A stretch of 55,574 nucleotides of DNA, taken from assembly GCA_001464155.1 (NCBI GenBank), contig LNEN01000297.1:1-55574 (forward strand), read 5' to 3'. The first letter of the stretch is position 1. Each line of letters starts with the position of its first letter. Of the stretch, positions 27,901-36,988 are shown piece after piece. Both the position numbers and the translations under genes were made by a program. The notes below the pieces were generated by a model that saw only the letters and a program-made list of their open reading frames with translations, was not told the DNA's origin and made no database searches. The DNA is from Cytophagales bacterium Ga0077538. GTDB lineage: Bacteria > Bacteroidota > Bacteroidia > Cytophagales > Cyclobacteriaceae.

Positions 27901-28809
27901 CTATTTCTTAGAAGCATTAAAGAGCTTTTCTTTCTCTTCCTTGCTCAAGCTCTCATAACCACCATCCGATATCTTATCGAGAATGGCGTCAATTTCATCT
28001 TGTGAGATTTTACTCAAACCTCCGCTGCCTTTGGTAGTCGTTTTTCTATTAACGCTGGCTTCTTCTTTGCGGTAGGTCACCTTCACTTTAGGCTTGGAGG
28101 AGAACAAACTATTGATCCAGTCCAGCGTAGCCGTAATCCAGCTGCCCCAATTCACTCCCGCCTGCAACTGCTTCATGTATACGTAGCCCATAAATGCACC
28201 CCCTAAGTGAGCGATGTTGCCTCCCGCATTCGGACCCACGGAACCAATGAAAGAGATGACTATGTAGAAGAATACAATGTATTTGATTTTTACCGGCCCT
28301 AGAAACAATAAGAAGAAAGTGTAATCGGGCAACAGCACCGCAGTCGCTACCATAATGGCATACACGGCAGCGGAAGCACCAACCATGCCCCTGAAATTAG
28401 AAGCTTCTACAAAATAAGGAATGGTGTTAAACATGAGCAGATAAAGAATACCACCAGCCACACCGCCCAACACATACAAGGCCACTAGTTTATCGCTTCC
28501 TAAATACTCCACGAACAAGCGCCCAAACCAATAGAGCGCCAGCATGTTAAACAGGATATGAAAAATATCGGTGAGACTATGAGCAAACGAATACGTAAAG
28601 AGTGTCCACGGGCGGGTTAGGTAGTCCGCCAACTTGGGAGGAATCGTGAATTGGTGATCGACAAATTCGTAGATTGACTCAAACCCTCCGATTTTAGAGA
28701 AGACGAAAATAAAGCCCATGAACAGAAACACCGCCACGTTGATGATGATCAACTGCACGTGCGCGTGGTTGCTGCGTTGAAAGGCGTTTTTAAATTCGTT
28801 AAAGATCAC
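27901..28809 (-). CDS. Rhomboid-family intramembrane serine protease (long form)
   Basis: A GTG start gives 302 residues, with the six-helix rhomboid core in residues 15-225. The catalytic dyad is Ser146 in GASAAVY and His201 in NIAHLGGAFMG; Asn88 in HILFNMLALYW is the oxyanion-hole residue. A soluble C-terminal tail of about 80 residues (RKEEASVNRKTTTKG then SQDEIDAILDKISDGGYES) ends in a short helical motif common in Bacteroidota rhomboids. A second rhomboid gene lies upstream on the same strand. Substrates are unknown. Confidence 0.93.
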   Translation of the reverse strand: MIFNEFKNAFQRSNHAHVQLIIINVAVFLFMGFIFVFSKIGGFESIYEFVDHQFTIPPKLADYLTRPWTLFTYSFAHSLTDIFHILFNMLALYWFGRLFVEYLGSDKLVALYVLGGVAGGILYLLMFNTIPYFVEASNFRGMVGASAAVYAIMVATAVLLPDYTFFLLFLGPVKIKYIVFFYIVISFIGSVGPNAGGNIAHLGGAFMGYVYMKQLQAGVNWGSWITATLDWINSLFSSKPKVKVTYRKEEASVNRKTTTKGSGGLSKISQDEIDAILDKISDGGYESLSKEEKEKLFNASKK

Positions 28810-28885
28810 TAGTCTTTTAGTTTACTGTATGTCGCGAGACTTCTATCTCTGGGTTGGCACTACAACACCAAATGGATTAACAAAG

Positions 28886-29485
28886 TTAAAAATATCCTCC
28901 TCTTCCCCCTTGGCTTCTCCAATATTGTATCATGGCATAGGCAAAAACGATGCCTCCTAAGTGAGCCAGGTGCGCTACACTACCACTTCTGTCCAACAAG
29001 AACGACATACCTCCCAATACAAATACTAAATATTTCGCTTTTATGGGGATTGGCGGGATTAACAGCTGAATTTCCATGTTCGGGAACATCATACCAAAGC
29101 CCATGAGCACCCCAAACACAGCCCCGGAGGCACCCATCATCAAACCGAAGGATTGACCATCCAGGAAGAAATAGTCGATAACAATATTGAATACACCCGC
29201 GCCAATACCCGTTACTATATAAAAGAGCATAAAGCGCTTGGTGCCCCAATAGTTCTCCAAAATGGGTGCGGTAAAGGCCAAACTCAGCATATTAAAAAAG
29301 ATGTGCATGAACCCACCGTGCACAAACATGTAGGTAAAGAGCTGGTAGGGTCTGAAATTATCGGTGTGTACATTCCACAACGACAAGATTTCAGTGACAT
29401 GCAAGGCACCAAACAAGTTTTGCAGAATGAACACAATCACATTGAGGATGATGATGTTGCGAACTACGGGCGTGAGATTGAGCAT
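28886..29485 (-). CDS. Rhomboid-family intramembrane serine protease (short form)
   Basis: Starting at ATG 29485 (MLNLTPVVRN) gives 199 residues with Ser120 in MMGASGAVFG, His175 in AHLAHLGGIV and Asn65 in HIFFNMLSL, so the active site is complete. An in-frame start at 29518 would add residues encoded by a dispersed GC-rich repeat and was rejected. It lies 63 bp downstream of mutL and upstream of the second rhomboid, suggesting one transcript. It lacks the cytoplasmic tail of its neighbour. Confidence 0.92.
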   Translation of the reverse strand: MLNLTPVVRNIIILNVIVFILQNLFGALHVTEILSLWNVHTDNFRPYQLFTYMFVHGGFMHIFFNMLSLAFTAPILENYWGTKRFMLFYIVTGIGAGVFNIVIDYFFLDGQSFGLMMGASGAVFGVLMGFGMMFPNMEIQLLIPPIPIKAKYLVFVLGGMSFLLDRSGSVAHLAHLGGIVFAYAMIQYWRSQGGRGGYF

Positions 29486-29496
29486 AGTATTTAGTT

Positions 29497-29536
29497 GACC
29501 CCTCCGTCCTCCGGACACCTCCCCTGGCAGGGGAGG
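29497..29536. repeat. GC-rich palindromic dispersed repeat between rhomboid and mutL
   Basis: The segment contains CCTCCGTCCTCCGGACACCT followed by CTCCCCTGGCAGGGGAG, a short hairpin. It is the same general style as the repeat inside the ABC ATPase gene (18739-18772) and is common between genes in Bacteroidota. It is not coding. Confidence 0.55.
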
Positions 29537-29548
29537 ATTAGAAGAAGG

Positions 29549-31333
29549 CTATCGTGTTTCAAAAATATAAAATGTTGGCGTGCCCTCCGGTGTATAGTTA
29601 GGAGTTCTGCACACCATTAAACTATCTGCCAATGAACGCATTTCCTCCGCCATAAGTTTTTGTCCGGCCTTAATGGCGGCTCTTTTAGCCAAGGCTCTCG
29701 CTAAATTCTCGGGCAAAGGTACCGAAAGCTCTGCCTGATTAATTTTGAACTGTTCAAGTAAGCCTTCAAATAGCTGCTTCTCGCGGCCATTGGCAATCTG
29801 TGGAGGACTTCCGTTCACCAACACCGTGTTCTTACCAAAGACTTCAAAGCGAAAACCAAGTGCTTGTACCTCCTGCTCCATTTCCATCAACAACGCAAAA
29901 TCCGCTGCCCCCAAGGTTACCGATTGCGGAAACAAGCTTTGCTGGCTTTCTCCAGATTTATTCTTCAGCTGTGAAATGAATTTCTCAAACAACACCCGCT
30001 CATGCGCGGCTTGCTGATCGATGAACATCAGTCCCGGCTTTACCGTACGCACGATGTATTTGTTTTGCCATTGAAATAAGATCGCATCCTCAACAACTGG
30101 AGCATTGGCCATACCCTCTTGCTCCTCCTCACGGTTTGAGGCAAATGAAAGCTGATCTGTCGGATGAGGAGTTGATGAACTTTTACTCAACCATTCCCCT
30201 TCTACTAATTTCTCCCAATTAGAAAGATTACTTTTTTGATTTAGTGTTTGAAAACGCTCCTCGTAGTAAATATCTCTGGGGTTAGATTGGTTGTTGAGTT
30301 TCTCAATAATGTTGGTGTCGTTTTGAAAATCTAAGGAAGGGCGTAAGCTATACACCCCCAACGCTTGTCGTACCCCTGCTTGCACTACGCCATACACGGC
30401 ACGCTCGTCATCAAACTTTATTTCTGTTTTGGTGGGGTGCACATTTACATCGATGTGTTTCGGATCGATGTGAAGAAACAACACATAAAAAGGAAAACTA
30501 TTGTCGGGCAACAAGCCTTCATAAGCTGCCATTACCGCATGGTGTAAATAATTACTGCGAATGAAGCGATCGTTCACAAACAGAAATTGTTCACCACGTG
30601 TTTTCTTAGCCGCCTCGGGTTTGCCGGCATAGCCCGTTACTTTTACATACTCGGTTTCGGCTTCGCACGGCACTAATTGCTGCTGATAGTTTTTTCCAAA
30701 TAAAGCTACGATGCGTTGACTTAGTTTTCCGGAAGGTAAGTCGTACTCTACCTCTTCCCCATTCACATAGGTAAAAGCGATGTTGGGGTAGGCCAAAGCC
30801 AATCGTTGAAATTCATCTACGATGTGTCGTATCTCTACGGAATTTGATTTCAGAAAATTTCTGCGCGCTGGAATGTTATAAAAAAGATTTTTTACACTGA
30901 TGCTCGTTCCCTTTTCGCACGCAACAGCTTCCTGCTTTTTAACTTCCGAGGCTTCTACTACCACCTGTGTGCCCAGCTCTTCGGTGGCCAGTCGCGTTTT
31001 CATTTCCATCTGCGATACAGCTGCGATGGAAGCCAGCGCCTCCCCTCTAAAGCCCATCGTGCGCAAGGAAAACAAATCTTCTGCCTTTCTGATTTTGGAA
31101 GTAGCATGACGCTCCAAACTCATGCGGGCGTCCGTCTCGCTCATGCCCTTACCATTGTCCATCACCTGAATCAGGACTTTGCCTGCATCTTTAATGATGA
31201 GCTTGATGTGGGTAGCGCCTGCATCAATCGCATTCTCCATCAATTCCTTCACAGCAGAAGCAGGTCGCTGCACTACTTCACCGGCAGCAATCTGATTAGC
31301 AATAGAATCGGGAAGAAGTTGAATGATATCCAT
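29549..31333 (-). CDS. mutL: DNA mismatch repair protein MutL
   Basis: GHKL ATPase that links MutS recognition to strand removal. In 594 residues the N-terminal motifs are intact: ELMENAIDAGA, VMDNGKGM, RHATSKI and TMGFRGEALASIAAVS. A variable linker follows near residues 340-410. The C-terminal endonuclease motif reads DQQAAHERVLFE, so the usual His of DQHA(x)2E(x)4E is Gln, and the C-terminal Cys motif is CRTPNYTPEGTP. Nicking activity is therefore less certain than ATPase activity. It follows the small membrane protein gene by 22 bp. Confidence 0.96.
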   Translation of the reverse strand: MDIIQLLPDSIANQIAAGEVVQRPASAVKELMENAIDAGATHIKLIIKDAGKVLIQVMDNGKGMSETDARMSLERHATSKIRKAEDLFSLRTMGFRGEALASIAAVSQMEMKTRLATEELGTQVVVEASEVKKQEAVACEKGTSISVKNLFYNIPARRNFLKSNSVEIRHIVDEFQRLALAYPNIAFTYVNGEEVEYDLPSGKLSQRIVALFGKNYQQQLVPCEAETEYVKVTGYAGKPEAAKKTRGEQFLFVNDRFIRSNYLHHAVMAAYEGLLPDNSFPFYVLFLHIDPKHIDVNVHPTKTEIKFDDERAVYGVVQAGVRQALGVYSLRPSLDFQNDTNIIEKLNNQSNPRDIYYEERFQTLNQKSNLSNWEKLVEGEWLSKSSSTPHPTDQLSFASNREEEQEGMANAPVVEDAILFQWQNKYIVRTVKPGLMFIDQQAAHERVLFEKFISQLKNKSGESQQSLFPQSVTLGAADFALLMEMEQEVQALGFRFEVFGKNTVLVNGSPPQIANGREKQLFEGLLEQFKINQAELSVPLPENLARALAKRAAIKAGQKLMAEEMRSLADSLMVCRTPNYTPEGTPTFYIFETR

Positions 31334-31355
31334 GAAGGTAGAACAGCGTTGCTGA

Positions 31356-31736
31356 TTAGTCCTTTTTAAAATTTTTGAGTTTCAGGAATAGATAGAAAGG
31401 AACCACCAGAAACAACCCATAGAGTGCCTTGTTGCCAAATTGTAAATAGGCCCACAATTCAATTACGATAAAAAGCGTTATCAAGGTGCGGAGTATAGCA
31501 GTAGAAGGGCCTCCCACTTGTTTAGAGCGTTTTCTGGAGTGCTGAAAGGAACCTTTAATACGTGAACGGTGCTGCTCCAACTCCTCATCATTTTCTTTAC
31601 GAAGTCCTGCTTCTATCTCCCGTTTTATCTTCTCCTCACGCTCCCGCAACTCCTCTTCGCGTGGATCGTAATGACGCGGAGTGTAATTGAATCTTTTATG
31701 GTTAGGAGTTTTGGCAAAAAGCCCTGCAAACTTCAT
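31356..31736 (-). CDS. Small membrane protein encoded upstream of mutL
   Basis: The 126 residues have a basic, charged N-terminal half (NYTPRHYDPREEELREREEK, likely helical) and a C-terminal hydrophobic hairpin (ILRTLITLFIVIELWAYLQF and ALYGLFLVVPFYLFLKL) that makes two membrane segments. Related proteins in Bacteroidota databases sometimes carry the label riboflavin synthase subunit beta, which nothing in the sequence supports. The consistent position before mutL suggests a conserved but unknown role. Confidence 0.65.
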   Translation of the reverse strand: MKFAGLFAKTPNHKRFNYTPRHYDPREEELREREEKIKREIEAGLRKENDEELEQHRSRIKGSFQHSRKRSKQVGGPSTAILRTLITLFIVIELWAYLQFGNKALYGLFLVVPFYLFLKLKNFKKD

Positions 31737-31825
31737 CTTATTGTATATTTAGGACGCTGAACGGATATTCCCACTTCATGCAAAATTGTCGTTAATTAAA
31801 AGGAATTCAAATCGAAAACGGCCGG

Positions 31826-34720
31826 ATGGTGAAAAAAGTTTTAAGTGTGGTGTTGGTATTGACGAGTGTGCTTTCCGGAATCGCTCAATCTAAGCAGCAA
31901 TGGGTGGACAGCGTATTTCAAACCCTTTCTGTAGAAGAGAAAATCGGACAGCTTTTTTTACAACAAGCAGACTTGACAGCGCCCGAAGGGCTCCAACACT
32001 TGTTACACGAAACAAAAGCACATGGATTGGGTGGATGGCTGATTACAGGAGGTTCTGCCTCACTTGTGAAAAACACCACCCAACAACTACAAGGCGTTTC
32101 AAAAGTACCCTTGCTTATTGGGTTAGAGGCAGAGTGGGGAGCTGGCAAAGTGTTGGATAGTGCCTTTTCCTTTCCAAAACCTCTTTTCTTAAGCACCTTA
32201 CAAGACAGTCTGCTGCATGAGACTGCGTATCAAGTAAGTCTGCAACTAAAATCACTGGGGGTTAACTTCAACATCATTTCATCTGCACTTCTGCCCACCG
32301 GATTAACAGGAGATACGTTGTATTCCTTTTGGGGAAATGAGCCACAGCACATCAGCAAGCGCTCCCTCCAGTACATGAAAAAACTTCAGCAAGAAAATAT
32401 TCTTGTTTGCGCAAAAAACTTTCCGGCCCAATTGGTCGCGGGTAGTGGAACAGTCCCTTCACCTCGTGACTCAAATCCTCTGATCCCTTTTCAAACCCTG
32501 ATGCAAGGTGGTGTGGCGGGTATACTTCCCTCCTCCCTTAGTGTTCCTTTGGTGTTCGAACGTCAGGCGATGGTTCAAAAATTAAAATTCACACCCACTG
32601 CTATTTCTTCCTTCCTTACCAACACACAGGTTAAAAAGTCATTTGATTATGAAGGCTTACTCTTCGTGAAAGTGCCGGACATTAAACTGACCAGTGGTAA
32701 GATACGGTGGGGCGAACCCGAACTTTTTGCCTTTCAAACCGGAAATGACTTGATCATCGATCCGCAAAATGTAAGCTTAGCCCTTAAGAAAATTAAGAAG
32801 CTGGTAAAACGTGATAAAATTTATGCTGCACAACTTGACAGAAGCGTGCGCAAAATTTTAGGTGCCAAATATGAGGCTGGTTTAGACAAGCCTTCTAAGC
32901 AGTCAACAACCTTTGAGGAAGCGACCGCTCAACGCCTGACGAAAGAGATTTATCGTTCCGTCAGCACCATCGTGAAAGACGATGCTCGTCAACTTCCCTT
33001 TCAAACCCTGGATAATAAACGATTTGCTTCGCTTTCCATTGGACTCAGTGCTAACAACACCTTTAATCAATATTTATCGCGCTACACACAGGTAGATGAG
33101 TTTTGCATGACCCTGCCACAAGACAGTGTTGTGTTCAAACTCTTAACGGATTACGATCAGGTGATCGTTGGCATCTTTCCGTTTGCGGCCTCCTGGCAAA
33201 AAGAACTGATTGCACCTCTACAGCAACTCGCTTCCAAAACGAAAATTACTCTCATCCATTTTGGCAATCCGGAAAGTTTATCCGACTTCACCGATTTTGA
33301 AACTTTAGTTACTTCTTATACCGACAGCCATGAAATGTCGGAGATTGTGGCCGAACAACTCTTCGGTGCATTGCCTATTCGTGGAACATTGCCCCTGAGT
33401 GTGGGTAATTTTTCTGCCGGCCAACACCAAATGCGCAACAGCTTAGGGCGGTTGGGATTTGCATCGCCCGATGAGGTAGACATGGATGCCAACACCTTGG
33501 ACAAGATCAGAGACATTGCTTACGAAGCCATCAATGCCGGTGCAACACCAGGTTGTCGTGTAGTAGTTGCCCGAAAGGGGAAAATTATCTACGATCATTC
33601 TTTCGGTTGGCTCACGTACGAGAATCAAATTCCGGTAACGGAAGAAACCATTTACGATCTCGCCTCCGTTACCAAAGTTTCGGCCACGCTCCAAACCACA
33701 GCTTTTCTTCATGAACGAGGTCTGATTGATCTCAATAAAAAACTGTCTGTCTACCTAACAGAATTGAAAGGCACTAACAAGGAAGATTTTATCATCAAAG
33801 ATATCCTTACACACCAGGCAGGGTTATGGCCTTTCCTTCCTTTCTGGGCACAGACCATGAAGGATTCCCTGCATCTTCCTCAGTACTACGCTACGTCCCG
33901 CTCTGCAGAATTCCCTTTTGATGTGTCACACAATTTATTTGCTGCCTCTGCCATGAAGGATAGTCTGTGGCAATGGATCATCAAATCGAAAGTGCGTGAA
34001 AAACCTGAGCGCACTCCGTATGATTATCGCTACAGCGATATGGGCTTCTACATGTTGCAACGCCTGGCTGAGCGTTTGCTCAATCAATCCATGGAAGATT
34101 TTCTTTCTCAGAATTTATATGAACCCTTAGGAGCTTCTACACTCGGTTATTTACCCTTATCGCGTTTTCCGGATAAGCGCATTGCCCCTACTGAAAAAGA
34201 TAAGCTTTTCAGAAAGTCTTTGTTAACAGGCTATGTGCACGATCAGGGTGCTGCCATGCATGGAGGCGTGGCAGGGCATGCTGGTTTGTTTGGAAATGCC
34301 TATGACTTGGCAAAACTCGGACAACTCTGGTTGAATAAAGGAAGTTATGCTGGCTTACACTATTTCAAGAGCGAGACCGTCTCTCTTTTTACAAAGAAGC
34401 AATTTGAAGCAAGCAGACGTGGTTTGGGTTGGGATAAACGTGACTTTACCAACGATGCCATCAATCCAACTTCTAAATATTCCTCCGCCAATACCTTCGG
34501 ACACACCGGCTTTACCGGCACTTGTCTGTGGGTGGATCCAGATCATGAATTAGTCTATGTATTTCTTTCCAACCGTGTACACCCGGATATGAATAACAAC
34601 AAACTTCTGAGCCTTAACATCCGCACACGCATTCACGATGTGTTGTACGAGGCCATTTTCAATTATAAATCAGTCGATACAGAAACTTCTTCCCCACTTC
34701 CGAAACTTACTAAGCCCTAA
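31826..34720 (+). CDS. GH3-like (degenerate) / beta-lactamase-like serine hydrolase fusion
   Basis: A secreted protein of 964 residues. After the signal peptide (SVLSGIAQ) comes a GH3/NagZ-type domain (about 25-350) with EEKIGQLF and LEAEWGAGKVLDS. However, KHFPGHG is KNFPAQL (from 197), and the TDALNM nucleophile strand reads VKVPDIKL (281-288), so the catalytic residues seem lost. A linker domain follows, then a class C-like serine hydrolase domain (about 560-945) with SxxK at Ser614/Lys617 (ASVTK), YSD at 736-738 and HTG at 893-895. The second half looks active. Likely substrates are periplasmic peptidoglycan fragments. Confidence 0.88.
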   Translation: MVKKVLSVVLVLTSVLSGIAQSKQQWVDSVFQTLSVEEKIGQLFLQQADLTAPEGLQHLLHETKAHGLGGWLITGGSASLVKNTTQQLQGVSKVPLLIGLEAEWGAGKVLDSAFSFPKPLFLSTLQDSLLHETAYQVSLQLKSLGVNFNIISSALLPTGLTGDTLYSFWGNEPQHISKRSLQYMKKLQQENILVCAKNFPAQLVAGSGTVPSPRDSNPLIPFQTLMQGGVAGILPSSLSVPLVFERQAMVQKLKFTPTAISSFLTNTQVKKSFDYEGLLFVKVPDIKLTSGKIRWGEPELFAFQTGNDLIIDPQNVSLALKKIKKLVKRDKIYAAQLDRSVRKILGAKYEAGLDKPSKQSTTFEEATAQRLTKEIYRSVSTIVKDDARQLPFQTLDNKRFASLSIGLSANNTFNQYLSRYTQVDEFCMTLPQDSVVFKLLTDYDQVIVGIFPFAASWQKELIAPLQQLASKTKITLIHFGNPESLSDFTDFETLVTSYTDSHEMSEIVAEQLFGALPIRGTLPLSVGNFSAGQHQMRNSLGRLGFASPDEVDMDANTLDKIRDIAYEAINAGATPGCRVVVARKGKIIYDHSFGWLTYENQIPVTEETIYDLASVTKVSATLQTTAFLHERGLIDLNKKLSVYLTELKGTNKEDFIIKDILTHQAGLWPFLPFWAQTMKDSLHLPQYYATSRSAEFPFDVSHNLFAASAMKDSLWQWIIKSKVREKPERTPYDYRYSDMGFYMLQRLAERLLNQSMEDFLSQNLYEPLGASTLGYLPLSRFPDKRIAPTEKDKLFRKSLLTGYVHDQGAAMHGGVAGHAGLFGNAYDLAKLGQLWLNKGSYAGLHYFKSETVSLFTKKQFEASRRGLGWDKRDFTNDAINPTSKYSSANTFGHTGFTGTCLWVDPDHELVYVFLSNRVHPDMNNNKLLSLNIRTRIHDVLYEAIFNYKSVDTETSSPLPKLTKP

Positions 34721-34751
34721 AGTGGTTTAAGTTAACAACCAATCTAAAACC

Positions 34752-35909
34752 GTGAAAAACATTAAAATAGGCATTGTTTGCTATCCCACCTTCGGGGGGA
34801 GTGGTGTGGTCGCCACTGAATTAGGCAAGGCGCTTGCGCAAGAAGGTCATCAGGTTCATTTCATCACGTACTCGCAACCACAACGCCTGGATTTTCTGAA
34901 CGAGAATTTATTTTACCACGAAGTTAACTTCCGCAATTATCCGCTTTTCGAGTACCCTCCCTATGAGTTAGCCCTTGCCAGTAAAATGGTAAGTGTAGTG
35001 AAGAATGAAAAGTTGGATTTACTACACGTGCACTATGCCATCCCGCATGCTTCTGCTGCGTACATGGCCAAACAGATTTTGCGCAAGCAAGGCATTTACA
35101 TTCCGGTGGTCACCACCTTGCACGGTACTGACATTACGTTGGTTGGGAAAGATTCAAGCTACGAACCTGTGGTGACGTTTAGCATCAATGAATCAGAAGG
35201 GGTTACGGCTGTATCGGAAGACTTACGCAGAGAAACGTTTGAGCACTTCGCCATCACCAATGAAATCCGCGTGATTCCCAACTTCATCGATCTAGAAAAA
35301 TTCAAAAAGCAAAAGAAAGATCACTTTAAAAAAGCGATTTGTCCGAATGGCGAGATGCTGATCGTGCACACCTCTAACTTCAGAAAAGTAAAACGCATAC
35401 CAGACGTTATCAATGTTTTCAACAACATTCATAAAGTAATTCCTTCTAAGTTGTTGATGATTGGTGACGGACCCGAACGCAACGAAGCAGAAGAAACGTG
35501 CAGGCACTTAGGCATTTGTGACGATGTGCGTTTCCTCGGAAAATTAGAAGCGGTAGAGGAAGTGTTGTCCGTAGCCGATTTGTTCTTAATGCCTTCGGAA
35601 AAAGAAAGTTTTGGTTTGGCTGCCCTGGAGGCAATGGCCTGTGAAGTACCGGTGATCTCTACCAATGCAGGTGGTATTCCTGAATTGAATGTACAAGGAG
35701 TAACTGGTTTCATGAGCAACGTAGGCGATGTAGAAGACATGACCAAGAACGCGCTGGTTATTTTAGATAAAAACAATCTCCCCACCTTTAAGGCCAATGC
35801 CTTGAAACGCGCGCAAGAATTTGACATTACTAAAATTCTGCCTCAATACGAAGACTACTATGTGGAAGTGATGGAGAGAAGTATGAAGAATACCGCTGTG
35901 AACAAATAA
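34752..35909 (+). CDS. bshA: N-acetyl-alpha-D-glucosaminyl L-malate synthase (bacillithiol synthesis)
   Basis: GT4-family glycosyltransferase that joins GlcNAc from UDP-GlcNAc to L-malate, the first step of bacillithiol synthesis. The 385 residues start at a GTG with the BshA hallmark KIGIVCYPTFGGSGVVATEL, then VHYAIPHASAAYMAKQIL, TTLHGTDITLVG, VIPNFIDLEKF and the donor-site motif MPSEKESFGLAALEAMACEV. bshB and bshC are not in the window, but ytxJ is. A strong terminator follows the gene. Confidence 0.96.
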   Translation: MKNIKIGIVCYPTFGGSGVVATELGKALAQEGHQVHFITYSQPQRLDFLNENLFYHEVNFRNYPLFEYPPYELALASKMVSVVKNEKLDLLHVHYAIPHASAAYMAKQILRKQGIYIPVVTTLHGTDITLVGKDSSYEPVVTFSINESEGVTAVSEDLRRETFEHFAITNEIRVIPNFIDLEKFKKQKKDHFKKAICPNGEMLIVHTSNFRKVKRIPDVINVFNNIHKVIPSKLLMIGDGPERNEAEETCRHLGICDDVRFLGKLEAVEEVLSVADLFLMPSEKESFGLAALEAMACEVPVISTNAGGIPELNVQGVTGFMSNVGDVEDMTKNALVILDKNNLPTFKANALKRAQEFDITKILPQYEDYYVEVMERSMKNTAVNK

Positions 35910-35941
35910 GCGATTAGTCTTTTCTTTATTTTTCAAGCCTG

Positions 35942-35981
35942 AATCAAAAACCCTAAACGATACCGTTTAGGATTTTTGATT
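35942..35981 (+). terminator. Intrinsic terminator after bshA
   Basis: An 18-bp stem with one wobble pair (AATCAAAAACCCTAAACG against CGTTTAGGATTTTTGATT), a 4-nt ATAC loop, and A/T-rich arms. It can act on both strands and closes bshA 32 bp after its stop. Confidence 0.85.
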
Positions 35982-36129
35982 ATAGAAAGTTCACTGCGTA
36001 TGTCATCGTTTCTTATGTCTGGCAACGCATAGCGCTTGCACTCTCTTAATAAGGTACTGCTAAAAAATGAAAATCGGTATTAACCTTTTTCTCATTTTAC
36101 CCGTAACTTAGGTTAGAATCGTATGTGCC

Positions 36130-36756
36130 ATGAATACCATGATGCCTAAAAATCAGGGTTCTAAACAACTGTTTCAAAACCCTGTACTGGAAAAACTAAC
36201 CAGAACACACATTGCAGTTCCTCTCACCGTTTTTACTCTGTATGCTGCTGGCCTCTTGTATTGGAGTGTTCGCCACAACCTACTGTCCCCGGCTTTAACC
36301 ATTTCCTTATTTTTTGCAGGTATGTTCTTTTTCACCTGGGTAGAGTATCAGGTTCATCGCTATGTGTTTCACATGAGCACTGACACGCCAAAGAGCATAA
36401 AAATTCAATACCTGATTCATGGTGTGCATCACGAATACCCGAAAGATAAAGAGCGACTGGCCATGCCTCCGCTGCTCAGTATTACTATTGGCACTGTTCT
36501 GCTACTTTTATTTCGTTTGGTGCTGGGAGATTTCTCTTTCGCTTTTTTAGCGGGCTTTTTGTTGGGCTATGCCTTATACCTGGCTGTCCATTACTCCGTT
36601 CACGCCTGTGCACCTCCTAAGAACTTTCTACGCTACTGGTGGATCAGCCACAGCATGCATCATTATAAAGATGGAGAAGTAGACTTTGGGGTGAGCTCAC
36701 CCTTCTGGGATTTTATGTATGGGACTTCTACCCTGCGCTTGAGAACTAAAATGTGA
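36130..36756 (+). CDS. Fatty acid hydroxylase / sterol desaturase superfamily protein
   Basis: Integral-membrane di-iron enzyme of 208 residues. The histidine boxes HRYVFH, HGVHHEYP, HYSVH and HSMHHY are all present between hydrophobic segments, matching FA2H/Scs7-type fatty acid 2-hydroxylases. In sphingolipid-producing Bacteroidota such proteins may hydroxylate ceramide or sulfonolipid acyl chains; this is inference. The start is the first ATG of a cluster (36130, 36139, 36142); any could be used. It is monocistronic, flanked by the bshA terminator and a repeat-filled spacer. Confidence 0.85.
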   Translation: MNTMMPKNQGSKQLFQNPVLEKLTRTHIAVPLTVFTLYAAGLLYWSVRHNLLSPALTISLFFAGMFFFTWVEYQVHRYVFHMSTDTPKSIKIQYLIHGVHHEYPKDKERLAMPPLLSITIGTVLLLLFRLVLGDFSFAFLAGFLLGYALYLAVHYSVHACAPPKNFLRYWWISHSMHHYKDGEVDFGVSSPFWDFMYGTSTLRLRTKM

Positions 36757-36858
36757 TGATGAGATTTCTATTTTTTCTCAGAGTCTATTGAATGGACTCA
36801 AACAAATTCGTAGAGTTTCTCAAAGAGAACTCTGCGAATACAAAAATCAATAAACCAC

Positions 36859-36926
36859 GTCATGCCGAATTCATTTCGGCATCTATCAAAAGGAGTCGCG
36901 AGATGCCGAAACAGGTTCGGCATGAC
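36859..36926. repeat. Nested palindromic dispersed repeat (GTCATGCCGAA type)
   Basis: Outer arms GTCATGCCGAA / TTCGGCATGAC (36859-36869, 36916-36926) enclose inner arms TTTCGGCATCT / AGATGCCGAAA (36874-36884, 36901-36911). This nested form is a widespread intergenic repeat in Bacteroidota. In one frame it reads as peptide HAEFISASIK...MPKQVRHD, a known false-gene signature. It accounts for the open frame at 36792-37037. Confidence 0.75.
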
Positions 36927-36988
36927 AGTCAAGTTTTATTGAAAATCAATTTTAGGCTTACGGGCAAATACTCAGAAATAAAAAATCT

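Noticed and set aside
29486-29518. Upstream start for the short rhomboid gene
   Set aside because: The extra residues come from a dispersed GC-rich repeat; the start at 29485 fits the first membrane helix.
31356-31736. Riboflavin synthase subunit beta
   Set aside because: Homologues sometimes carry that label, but the protein is a small membrane hairpin with no lumazine or riboflavin synthase motif.
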